Assembly: GCA_008477525.1 (NCBI GenBank)
Contig: SPDT01000006.1
Location: forward strand, 213,501-277,500
Length of the DNA: 64,000 bases
Direction: 5' to 3'
Source of the DNA: Hypomyces perniciosus
Taxonomy: Eukaryota > Ascomycota > Sordariomycetes > Hypocreales > Hypocreaceae
The translations under genes and the position numbers were made by a program. Shown piece by piece: positions 34,085 to 44,643 of this stretch; the stretch's first letter is position 1, and the number at the start of each line of letters is the position of its first letter. Below the pieces are notes generated by a model. That model saw nothing but the letters and a program-made list of their open reading frames with translations. It was not told the origin of the DNA and searched no databases.

Positions 34085-36146
34085 TCAAAACCGGTGCTGG
34101 CGGCCGACACTTTCTACCCGAACTCCCAACTTCACCATCTCTCTCGAGTCAATCACACCACGACCGTCAAACACCCACCGAGGCTTGGCCATGTCTGCGG
34201 CGATGCGCACCCAATCGAGCCGTCCCTTGGACTTGTATTCCTCGGCGCTGCCCATTCCGGTAGCGAAGCCTGTCTGCTGGCTTTCCCTGGCTTGAATGCA
34301 GTCGGGGCAGTCCTCAGCGCAGTCTGGCTCGACGTTGAACCGGTCCAGAGGGTCATCCGAAGTTTCCTCCTCCCGCTGCACTAAATACTTGTGTAGCGCC
34401 AGGAGGTCGTTCTCCGTAGGGGACGATGCCTTGAAGGGCCTTGGATCTGACTTGGGGTTGGGCTTGCGGCCGATCATCTTGGGAGCGGGCTGATCCACAG
34501 GCACTGGTGATGAAACGGGGACGGGTTTATTGCGGAACTCGTCGAATTCATGGCGATGACTACGGCTGTGCTATCGTGGCAAGCGTCGTAGGCGTTTCCA
34601 TAGACGGAGATATTGTTGCCCGCGGCAAGTGGGCCTAGGAGCGTCTTGATTTCGTTCTTGACAACGAATGGGTTACAGCATGGATCAAAGATGGCGATCT
34701 CCCGCGGCCTTTCTTCCAGGAGCGTCTTGACCATTTCAAGGGCTGGGGCCTCACGAGTGTCTGATGTGTTCTTCTTGAAGGCGTATCCCAAGATGGTGAC
34801 CTTCTTACCAACAAGTGTGTTGTTAAGGCATTTGATGACGCGGTTAGTGAACCGATCACGAGCATAATCGTTCATCTTCACAACCTGTCGCCAATACTCG
34901 CCAACCTCGGGAAGACCCATTGTGTCAGCCAGATAAACGAGATTGAGCACATCTTTCTTAAAGCAGCTGCCACCGAAGCCAATGCCAGCCATCAAGAATT
35001 TGTTACCAATACGGGGATCGACACCAATGGCGGCGGCAACCTCGTCGACGTCAGCACCGGTCTGCTCGCAAACAGCCGAAATGGAGTTGATACTGGAAAT
35101 GCGCTGAGCCAGCATGGAGTTGGCAACAAGCTTGGCAAGTTCAGAAGACCAGACGTTGGTTGTCAGGATGCGCTCGCGAGGGACCCAAGCGGCGTAAAAC
35201 CTCAACCAAAGCCTCAGCAGCTCGTTTACCAGAAGGAGTGGGGGCCGAACCGATGAGGATTCGATCGGGGTATAGGAGATCATTGACAGCGGTTCCAGCA
35301 GCCAAAACTCGGGGTTGGACAGAATCTCAAAGTGAACGCCGGGGCGGTGCATGGCGAGCTAGAAAGGTCTGTTAGAAGACAGTGTGCCATCTCACATAGT
35401 TGGTGAGGAGAGTGCTATGCTTACCGTGTCCGCTACCAGCTGAGCCGTTCGACAAGGAACAGTACTCTTCTCGACGATGATGGCGCCTTCTCGCGCATAC
35501 TGGGCTACAACACTGGTGACGGCCTCGAAAGCTGTCATATCAGTTGCGCTGCCAGCGCCGACACCTCGCTCCTTGGTGGGGGTATTGACAGCGACGAGAA
35601 CGACATCAGCCTCGCGGATGCTGTTGGCGACATCGGTTGTGAATACGAGGTTACCCTCACGACGGGACACCTTGGTCGCGCTGTTGGAGTTGGAGTTGGA
35701 GTCGGAGTCGGAGTCGCTCGCTAACGACGTCTCGCGACCGCCATCGCGGGCGATACGGACGATATCGTGGAGGCCAGGCTCGTAGATGGGAGGATGGCGA
35801 GAGTTCCAGCGGCGGATGCGCGTTACGTCCCGGTCGACAACGGTTACCCTGATGTGAGGGTTCTGGAAGGCGAGGACTGCAGCAGTAGGGCCACCTAACG
35901 AACAGAATGTCAGAAAATGTGTACGGGAGATCGTTTGCGCAGCAAACTCGGGGGCGGCGACAACGTGGCCGCTCACAGGCGGAGGGACTGATGGAGAGAT
36001 GACGTACCGACATATCCAGCACCAACACAGCAAATGTTGCGCACCTTGATCTCGTCTGGCAGCACACCGTTGACTCCATTCACTGATCCATTGAGGCCCA
36101 GCTTCTTGACCGAGTCAATGACAGCTTCGGGGATGGAGGAGGCCAT
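34085..36146 (-). pseudogene. UDP-glucose 6-dehydrogenase, disrupted by three single-base frame changes
   Basis: Three exons: 36008-36146, 35425-35894 and 34085-35358. The family oxidises UDP-glucose to UDP-glucuronate with two NAD. Visible are the NAD loop VGAGYVGG across intron 1, VAVNTPTK, VEKSTVPCRTA, and the catalytic block GFGGSCFKKD with its Cys. In the last exon the frame is lost three times. After SNPEF (35304-35307) one base is missing, so the conserved LAAGTAVNDLLYPDR block falls in another frame. At 35196-35199 one extra base restores it at YAAWVPRERI. Near 34550 a missing base breaks it again at the expected AVVIATEFDEF. The C terminus to 34085 is intact in that second frame. Corrected length would be about 627 residues. 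Exon 2 carries a Ser/Asp/Asn microsatellite. This is either recent decay or consensus error. Confidence 0.85.
35684..35713 (+). repeat. Hexanucleotide repeat in UDP-glucose dehydrogenase exon 2
   Basis: Five units of TTGGAG/TCGGAG. On the coding strand they give alternating Ser-Asn and Ser-Asp, inserted in the N-terminal domain after GRETSLAS. The insertion is not part of the conserved fold. Confidence 0.8.
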
Positions 36147-39100
36147 GTTCGATCGGTCGTTCGGTCGGCTGGCCGGCTTATGGAGGGGCAAAAGAGAGGT
36201 GTCTAGTGTGGGTATTACGCCTTCACAACGCAGTCGGCAGAAGAGAATGGGGGAATTGCGATACCAAGCGAGGGTCCCTTTGTGAGTTATAGAAAAGGGG
36301 AAGAAAAGAACAAGACGCAAAAACGAAAAAAGAAAAGGAAAGGGGAATTGAGAGGCCAGTTGGGATGGATCAGAGAACGCAAGTCTTGGCGGAGTAGATG
36401 ATGTTAAAAACGCACGGACACGGCCTGAAAATGCACGGGGTACTAGGCCATGTACGAGTTCAGTATAGAAAGCAACTCGACGTCTATCGCGGTACGAACG
36501 AAGTACTACTACTGCTTCTTCGTACTCCATACAACGCCACTTCCTTTGGTCACTGAAGAGTGTTACGATTTATTAATAGATATTCAAGGCTTACGTACGA
36601 ATCGGCCGTTTTGAGTTTCGGAATCAACACTGGCGACAAATGGCGATCGATGCTGGCAGCTATCGCAGAAATGGCTTGTGGTGGGAACCACAAATTCCCA
36701 GTTACTACCTCGTACCTGGTTGGGCGTGCATATTTGTGGCTTGCATGTGCATTTTCCAGGACGCCCGAAAGGAGGGCGACTATTAAAACAGCCAAGCAAG
36801 CAACTAGTATTGCTGGATTGAAGATTGGACGCGTGAAATTGTACCATGTTACAGCCCACAGCCGAGTATGAGAAATTAAAGCGGTGAGGTACTGCCAAGA
36901 CTTGGCACTGTTGAACCTGGGATTGCGGTTTGGATTGGCGAGGCTTGCGAGCAGTACGGAGTACGGAGTAATAGTTGTACTAATACTACCGTCCTGCGTC
37001 ACACATTTCATCAGACCAGGGATCATGGGATGACGGGCGGACCAGGCCGCCGACGATGGGGGTTCAGCACGAACGAGGGTTCCTAGTTGGTTGATTCGGC
37101 GTTTGGAATCCTATTGCAAGAAGTCTCCGAACTATTACGAAGTAACTACGAAATACTACTTGTAGTATTACTTTCAACATCATGGACCCATCTGGAGTAC
37201 AATGGAGGGTTGGAGGGGTCTGTTTATATTGCGGATGGGCGTTGTATAAGCTCATTTTGGCACCCCATTCCGCGCGCGATCTCCTGTTTGTTACAGACTT
37301 GCAGCGAGCGAGGTCCCAGCAAACAACTGGCTAGTATCGCGAAAGGCAATGACCTGCAAGGCATGTTGGGGGAATAGCCAACAAGCGCATAGTATCTGCT
37401 CTATTGCTCCATAGCTACTCTCTTGGCAGCAGTCCGTCAATTCCCCTCCTTGATCGGTCGAGAAATCATCATCAACCGGGGCCCCATGGCAAGTTACGCC
37501 ATCGAGTGGAGCCGGGCCTGCGCACGGATTACGCGGATGCATATCAAGTTTGATCAAATATATGCTACGGAGTACGGAGTACCAAGAGAAGAGCTCACGC
37601 GACACGAGTTCCTGTTGGCTGATGCCGTTGCCAAGCAGCTAATGTTCCCGTGAAGAGCGATTTCAATGTGCGATTCGAGCCGTGGCGTGTCGTATCGTAG
37701 GGGAGTTGAGTTGATGATTGTCTGTGATACTACGGAGTACCGAGTACCGAGACATATAGACCCATTTCCCGTGACGGGAACACAGCCGTGTCGCACATGC
37801 TAATGTCCGCTTGATACAAGTAGTAGTAGTACTTTGTATTAAAAGGTCGCCTTTGATACATACTAGTCCAGAAGCTGGTGGAATGAAAGCAAAGAGACTC
37901 TTTAACAATGTATCTGGAATTATTAGTATCTCTCCAAAGAGATAAGATGCACTTCCTACAAAATACGTATGGAGTACGCAAGCTGTTACAGTAGCGGCTC
38001 CAAATCCGCCTCTGATCGGAAATGTCGGCTATTGGCGCACACTGCCAAGACGCTACAAGACACTGACCCCTGTGACGACAGCGCCAAGCTGGAAAAACTA
38101 CGAGTAAGAGATGAAATTCGAGAATGAGATTAAAACCACGGCTGCAAAATATTATCTATTTATTTGACGCCGTCACAACGTGGCGCCTTACTTTAAGAAG
38201 AATCCATGTATGTACCGAAGTACGAAGTACAGAGCGGATTTTCATACCGATTTCCAGACATTTGCTCTTGCCTGTGATGTGATGTCGCAATTAACGATGA
38301 CGCCGATGGTCATCAATCATACCTAACCTGTAGTAGTAGTAGTACTCTACTTCGTATGTATACCTTCACTTAACCCGGAGCTCATTGTTCCGTACCTGCA
38401 CCAACTAACTGGATGACTCTTAAACCACAACCCCACTAAACAAATTGCCTGAATTTCTCTAAAACAACAATGCCTGCTGCTTCTTCATCTTCTCCCACTT
38501 CGTACAAACCCACACAAAAGACGAGAATGATTCGGGACCCGCCTGCAAATGCAAAATCCCTCTACGGCACGCGAATCGTACATGCTGCACCCCATATCTC
38601 CGTCTGGTGTCTTTCTTGCCCCTCTCAACGTCCGGTACTCGCCCCAAAGAACCACGCGTGACCCAACCTGAGAGCTCTTGCTTGACCTTGCGGACATTGA
38701 CATTGATATCCCGCAAACAAAGAGATGTTTTTGATGTCTCGATAGCCAACCAGCTAAACCACGGGGGCTGCTTTCTAGGTCCTTATTCGCAGTTTGCCAT
38801 GTCTCACGCCGAAGTTGTCGAGTGCGAACCGTTCATTGGTCAAAGGGCACAATGTGGTTGGTTTCCAGGCTCTGATTCGTCCATTTTGGCCTACGATCTT
38901 GCTTTGACCCGTACGCCCGGACAACCTTCAGGGTATCATTGATCATTGAGCAAAAAAAAAAACACGAGTCAACCTTCCGAGAGTCAGAGGGATGAATGAT
39001 CATGCCGTTTTGATAGATTCTTCTGAGCCTCAAAATAGGACGGAATGCCGAATACAACGACTTGAATGGCTGACAACTTCGGAGTCGTCGGCCCAGGACG

Positions 39101-39618
39101 CATCAGCAGGCACGACAACTGATTGCGAAGCTGTCACTCACCTCATCGGTTCTAGAACAACAATAACACCGAGATAAAAGACGCTCCATTCTTACCCACG
39201 GCGGGCGCTTACTCGTACGTCGCCACATGGCCCCTAGCCATATCCGTTCATCTATGGGAGCGAATTCACGCGGTAGGTACTCCGTAATGTCATGCTTCTT
39301 CCAATCCCCACGTTTTAGTCTCCATCTGCACACTCTACCGGCCAACTGTGGCCATAGCCCGTTCCTCGTGCCCAGCCCTCTGCTCCCCATTGCAGCTTCT
39401 ATTATCAGGAAGATAAGCCTATCATGTGTGTTGTGTGTGAATCCGAACACGTGGTGTTTCTTTATTGTGAGGTCACTTGTTGAATGTAGCTTCTATGTCA
39501 AAGAGAGAAAAGGGCACATATCCGCGCTTCACCACTGCCACTGTCATGAGCTCCAAGCACATCTACCATTTTTGGGCAGTTTTCGCCGTAGGGCTATCGT
39601 CTTCTGTGTTACGACACC
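36147..39618. other. Long divergent intergenic region, UGDH / GT4
   Basis: About 3.5 kb between the head-to-head UDP-glucose dehydrogenase and glycosyltransferase genes. It carries six TACGGAGTA/TACTCCGTA copies, with two overlapping pairs (36955/36962 and 37566/37573) plus 37731 and 39278. Related TACGAAGTA-type copies lie near 37138, 38218 and 38348. Open frames are short. No gene seen. Confidence 0.5.
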
Positions 39619-41190
39619 ATGGCTTCTAAATCACTGAGCAGCTCGGGACGGTATCCCGACCATGACCTCACGCAGTTCCCGGCTGCACTTAAAGGGAAGC
39701 GTATTCTCCTCTGTACCGAGTCCTTTGGCCCTGTTAATGGAGTGAGCCGCACGACTCTAATGCTTGTCAACCACTTGCGAGACAACGGTGCCCAAGTCGC
39801 CGTTGTCGCCCCTCATAACCACACTAATCACAACACTTTCTCGCCGCCGCCATCACCCAGTCTCTCACCAGTCGACAAGCAGCCTGAACTTCGGGTAACG
39901 GGCTATCCGTTGCCATTTAACCCAGAGCTCTCCATTGTATATCCTGTGCGGAACTCAACTCTCTACTCCCGGACCTTTGGCGATGATTCTCCGCCGGATC
40001 TCATCTATCTCGCCTCCCCTGCCAGCTTAGGATTCCAGGTTATGCTGCAGCTGAGGCAGCAGCCCAAGGAGAAGCAAATACCCATTATTTGCAACTTTCA
40101 AACGGATTTGGCTGGCTACTGCTCAATTCTCTTCCCCGCACCCCTCAGCTATGTGGCTGTCTTTGCGTTTGCCGCTGTGCAGAGCTATCTCTTCAAGCAT
40201 CCCTCCGTCAAGACGATTTTCTACCCCTCACGGTTCGTTAGACGGTATCTGGAAAGCCAAAAGGTTCAGACCAACAAATTGGAAGTCCTAAGGAGGGGAG
40301 TCAACACTGAGATGTTCAACCCGAGCCGGAGAAGTGAGGCCCTGCGGAAAGAGATTGCACCCAACGGAGAAATCATTTTCGTTACTGTTTCTCGAATCGC
40401 TGGTGAAAAGGGCTTTGATTTCCTTGCCAAGGTGGCCAAAGAGCTGGACGCTCGAGAACTGCCCTTCAAGCTCTACATTGTGGGTGGGAACCGAAACTCT
40501 GCCGTGGAGAAGGAAGTCCAAGAGCTGTTTGACCCCTTGAGGGAAAAGGGCAGCGTCATCTTTGCTGGATTCAAGGTCGGCGAAGACCTAGCCACTGCCT
40601 ATGCCAGCGGAGATGTCTTCCTCCACTGCTCCGTGACAGAAACCTTTGGACTGGTCGTTCTAGAATCCATGGCAAGCGGTGTCCCTGTCGTGGCCCGCGA
40701 CGAGGGCGGCCCATCAGACATTGTCGAGCACGGAGACACCGGCTTCCTGGTTCCGCCAAACGACCTCGACGGCTTCGTTGCCAAGGCCGTAAAGCTCGCA
40801 CAAGACCACCAGACCCGCTATCGCATGGCCAAGGAATCCCGCGCTGCCGCCTGCGAGGCTACATGGGACAAGATCAACAACAAAGTCGCCTGGCGCATGG
40901 CCGACACCATTGCCGAGCGCGAGCAAGAGCGGGGCAAGGCACCGAGCCAGACGGCCGCAGTCTCGGTTGCGGCACAGCAGCTTGTCCCTGTCTACAGCTG
41001 GCTTATGATGAACGATGCGCTTCGGGAGAAACTAATGCGCCACATCGTTGACGCAAGGCTCGCCGGTGGTCTCGGCGTGATTCTTACGTTCTGGGCTGTG
41101 ACGGGATGCTACATGGTTTTCACAGAGTGTCTCTTGTGGACAAAGGGCCGGATGAGAGCAACGGATCTGAAAGCAATGCTGACCAAGTGA
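39619..41190 (+). CDS. Glycosyltransferase family 4 with C-terminal membrane segment
   Basis: Single exon, 523 residues. The GT-B fold is recognisable: KRILLCTESFGPVNGVSRTT at the N terminus is the acceptor-side loop. FVTVSRIAGEKGFDFLAKV and VIFAGFKVGEDLATAYASGD are in the donor domain, and the EX7E motif is ETFGLVVLE, followed by MASGVPVVARDEGGPSDIV. These features are those of GT4 retaining transferases such as MgtA-like mannosyltransferases and SQD2-like lipid glycosyltransferases. Near the C terminus GVILTFWAVTGCYMVFTECL is a likely membrane segment, so the enzyme probably acts at a membrane. Donor and acceptor cannot be read from sequence. Its divergent neighbour makes UDP-glucuronate, which makes a glucuronosyl or mannosyl-glucuronosyl lipid conceivable, but this is inference. 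Confidence 0.85.
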   Translation: MASKSLSSSGRYPDHDLTQFPAALKGKRILLCTESFGPVNGVSRTTLMLVNHLRDNGAQVAVVAPHNHTNHNTFSPPPSPSLSPVDKQPELRVTGYPLPFNPELSIVYPVRNSTLYSRTFGDDSPPDLIYLASPASLGFQVMLQLRQQPKEKQIPIICNFQTDLAGYCSILFPAPLSYVAVFAFAAVQSYLFKHPSVKTIFYPSRFVRRYLESQKVQTNKLEVLRRGVNTEMFNPSRRSEALRKEIAPNGEIIFVTVSRIAGEKGFDFLAKVAKELDARELPFKLYIVGGNRNSAVEKEVQELFDPLREKGSVIFAGFKVGEDLATAYASGDVFLHCSVTETFGLVVLESMASGVPVVARDEGGPSDIVEHGDTGFLVPPNDLDGFVAKAVKLAQDHQTRYRMAKESRAAACEATWDKINNKVAWRMADTIAEREQERGKAPSQTAAVSVAAQQLVPVYSWLMMNDALREKLMRHIVDARLAGGLGVILTFWAVTGCYMVFTECLLWTKGRMRATDLKAMLTK

Positions 41191-41844
41191 GTGAAAATGC
41201 TTCAGAGATGTGTGTGGGATAGCGCCAGCGTTGATGGCGTAATGGACACCGAGCCTGTCAGTGTCTCTGTTCCCTTATTCCCTTCCCTTGTCATTACGGA
41301 GGATACTTTTTTCTTGCACCTTTTCCCTTTGTTAGTAATTTTGCATAGCCAAGGCCTGAGGATTGCCGAATGGTCATTCCGGTTCGGAGTATTATTCATG
41401 AGACTATCCTTAACGCCGGTGGATAACTTTTTTTTTTTGTCTGGTTTGGCGAATGAACGGGGGTCATGGAACGCGGGAACCGCGGGAATATACCCACGAT
41501 AAACGGACGGAATTTCCACATAGTCCAGAATACTACTAGTAATTGATTCGCAACTGTTTTTCCTGCAGTTGATGGAATTGAAAGAGTATGTCCAAGGTAT
41601 CTAATCCGCCAGGGGCATTGAGTAAATGCTATCACAAGAATACAAATCTACCCTAAAAAGTGTCGATGAAGCCTTTGCTCTAATAGATCGCGCCCGTATG
41701 AAATGTCGTTCGTTCCCTTCTCTCTCTCTCTCGAGTTTGCTAATCCTCAGTCATGATATTGATATGCTGTTTTCAACAGAGCTATCTACATCTTTCGTTT
41801 CCCTCTTCTTTTCCTTAGTAGTGTCTTTTTTCGCAGAAGCACGC
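41191..41844. other. Intergenic region between convergent genes
   Basis: 3' flanks of the glycosyltransferase and the minus-strand membrane-anchored protein gene. No gene seen. Confidence 0.6.
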
Positions 41845-42903
41845 TTATTTCCTCGTCATTGCAACTCTCCGCCTGTACATGCTGACGTATTGAATTCGCT
41901 CATATGTGCCATATCCATACACCGTCACTCCGATGACCAGCCACACGGAAGTGATAATCAGTCCAATGGGGAAAACCATAAGCTGCGTGCCCGGCAGGAT
42001 AAATGCAACAGTGCCGTTGCGAAGCGCAGCGATTTGCTGGTCCACGGCGAATTGGGCCAGTGCAAAGTCAGACATGACAATGTCATTGGAAAAGACGCCG
42101 GTCAGGAATGCTGCCTCGTTGAGCGAGACGTTGGTGCTGACACGGCCTCCTGAGGGGGTCTTTGCTGTGAGGGTGAGAGTTGGCATGAGGAGAGCTTCGA
42201 GGTCGGCCCTAAAGGAAACATATATGTTAGCTGATCTCATAGGGGGATGAACGATGTTCGGTGAATAAACTAACATTGACAGGTTCTTCTTCACTTCATT
42301 CTCGTCAATTTGGCCCACGAGCATGTAAGCCTGCAGTTGTGTAGGGCCATCCGAGTCATCATCACCAGCGGCCCTCCTTGCTATGTTGACCGTTGAATTC
42401 GAGCCCGATCCAGAACCTGCTGCCGGCTTCATAGGACTGACGCTAGCCCCCTTGTAAACGACACCGACCTGGATATCGCCGGGCGAAACCCCCATGAAGC
42501 TATCCCGCGGATCCGACACATGGAACAACCGCAAATCAGCCTCGAACATGCCAGTCTTGGTATCGAGCATAGGTAAGTTATAACAGACACAGCTGCCCGA
42601 TGGATTTGAGCTGCGAGTCAGCTCGCGCAAGTGTGATATACAGGCAGCGCTTGTAGTGCTGTCCCAGGCTGTGAAGTTGAGTGTGCCGTCTGGCGTGAGC
42701 TGGACGCCGGCACCCAAAGTGGCGTTGTCAGAGCTGCCTTGCTGGAGGGCTGCTGATACGGTGAAGTCGGAGGTACTTGATCCTAGGGAGGAGTAGGGCT
42801 TGGAGAGAACATCGTTGACGCCGAGTATGTTCTGGGCGGAGACGGTGATGGCGAGAATGGTGACCGTGAAGCTGAGACTGGAGAGCATTTTGGGCGACGA
42901 CAT
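41845..42903 (-). CDS. Secretory-pathway protein with C-terminal membrane anchor, unknown function
   Basis: Two exons, 42275-42903 and 41845-42208, giving 330 residues. The signal peptide is within MLSSLSFTVTILAITVSAQ; the ATG at 42888 is an alternative start to 42903. The luminal part has CISHLRE, SCVCYNLPMLDTKTGMFEADL and DSFMGVSPGDIQVGVVYKG, with several N-glycosylation sequons. A single membrane segment, VFPIGLIITSVWLVIGVTVY, is followed by a short basic tail. The intron 42209-42274 is exactly 66 nt and has no stop, so an unspliced reading gives 352 residues with 22 extra. A GCTAAC branch site and TTTAG acceptor argue that it is a real intron. I do not recognise the family. Confidence 0.72.
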   Translation of the reverse strand: MSSPKMLSSLSFTVTILAITVSAQNILGVNDVLSKPYSSLGSSTSDFTVSAALQQGSSDNATLGAGVQLTPDGTLNFTAWDSTTSAACISHLRELTRSSNPSGSCVCYNLPMLDTKTGMFEADLRLFHVSDPRDSFMGVSPGDIQVGVVYKGASVSPMKPAAGSGSGSNSTVNIARRAAGDDDSDGPTQLQAYMLVGQIDENEVKKNLSMLVYSPNIVHPPMRSANIYVSFRADLEALLMPTLTLTAKTPSGGRVSTNVSLNEAAFLTGVFSNDIVMSDFALAQFAVDQQIAALRNGTVAFILPGTQLMVFPIGLIITSVWLVIGVTVYGYGTYERIQYVSMYRRRVAMTRK

Positions 42904-44643
42904 GGAGAAAAGACTGAGGGTATCTGAGTATTTGGGTATCTAAAGGTTGGCGCCGATCTTTCGGATTCTGAAAATTAAGTAAAGATAAAAGGTTTCCCCG
43001 TCCAGCGGTGGTACCGAAAAAAAAAGAACGAATATCGAAGAAAGAGAATGAGGCTGTTGTCAAAGCTCGTCTGCCTCGGGAAGAAAGGCGACGAAACGCG
43101 AAACAATATGAGGGAATCCCTCCAGAATCCCTCGCAGTATTTGCTTCAGAAGGATAGGACCAGAAGAGATGCAAATTTGGGATGCCGTCTCTGCTAGAAA
43201 TCGGCCATCAGGCCATCCATCATGTTCGTCGTTGCACGTTCAGTGGGAGTTGACACGCCAAGTGAGTTGCATTCCAGGAGTCGTCGCAAGGTGAGTCGTG
43301 ACAAAGCATTACCCGTAACCAGGGGGTCGTGAGAGGCAGTGGTGAGAAGGGGTCGTAGGGGGTTTCGCAGCCGTCTGGAGAGAGGGCAGAGAAAACAAGA
43401 GTCTCGCCATCAGGTCGCGCATTCGTCACATCAGTGAGCTGATGTAACACTGGCGGTTTTGGGGGCTGAAGCAGTGGAGTCAGGGGTCGATAGCCAGTAA
43501 AATAGACACATCTTGCAGTTAAGCGCCCGTAGGCCACACTTGAAATGCTTGGCTGCTGGGGCCTTGCAGTGAAGAGGGAGAGAGATTGGTTATTGGTTGC
43601 TCTTTTAAATTGGAGCTAATGGGTCGCTGAAGCGATGAGATTTCCAGGGCTAATAATACTATCTATCCATACAGGTATAATATTATCTACGGAGTAGGAG
43701 TAGCAGTAGTATGAGAATCGGGCGAATGCAAGACGGGAGGGACGGGTAGGGGAGGACCCGCGGGCTGCCAGCGACACATCACATTCAGATACGAAGTACT
43801 CCGTATTACTCAGCATTATCATCACCCTTCTCACTATACTCCGTACTATACTCCGTACTATTAATATACGAGTAAATGTATTGGTGGACTTGGCTACAAA
43901 GTACTAACCCTCGAAAAACAACACCTATTCGGTTTAGATAAATACTACTAAGTTATCTAGGTAACATGATTGGCGAATTGCTTGATTGACCCCAGATTTG
44001 ACATGGCTAGCAGCATAGTACTATCGACACAATCCTTATCTTGCTCAGTTGCCCCTCCCCTCTTTGCCTATCTACCCCAATCCCACTAAGTTGTGCCCAC
44101 CAATAGCCCCCTCATCACAGTGTGAACTGAGCTCCCCAAACAGGCATCTCGAGCATATATAAACATAAACGTAGCGGACTTCCTCCATTGCAACGCCTCT
44201 GTGCCCCGAATGCAGAGAAACACAGCCCATGCAACGTATTGACACATCTAATGCCATAGATTCGGTTCTAGACTGCCCGACAGACCGACAGGCCGAGAAA
44301 AACCCACCAGGTCATCCCCTCTTCTCCAATGCTGGCCATGACCAATAAGGGTGCATCTGCGTATCGCCTCTTATGCAGGGCAACGATTGACTCCTATCAA
44401 CCAGAAGGCGGGGTAATAACTGCATACGCGTATTTATACATAGATAATGAGGGCAGACCGATGGCCAGTTCGGTATCAATTCTTGATGCTGATGTCAAGA
44501 GCTGAAGACCCTCGAATTGACTCGTCACTCTTACCCTGAACTACCTACCAATATTTGCCGACTTCCAGCAACCCTCTTTGGGAAAGATCCTTAACATAGA
44601 ACTTCGGTGTAAGTGAAACCGAGGAGAAACTCCAGAAGAGAAA
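42904..44643. other. Divergent intergenic region upstream of formamidase
   Basis: About 1.7 kb. Four TACGGAGTA/TACTCCGTA copies cluster at 43688, 43797, 43837 and 43849. Two HGATAR GATA sites lie near the formamidase start (44394-44399 and 44442-44447). No gene seen. Confidence 0.55.
44394..44447 (+). promoter_or_regulatory. Two GATA (HGATAR) sites upstream of formamidase
   Basis: TGATAG (minus strand, 44394-44399) and AGATAA (44442-44447) lie about 200-250 bp upstream of the formamidase start. HGATAR is the site of AreA/NIT2 nitrogen regulators, which control formamidase in Aspergillus. The motif is short and could occur by chance. Confidence 0.4.
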
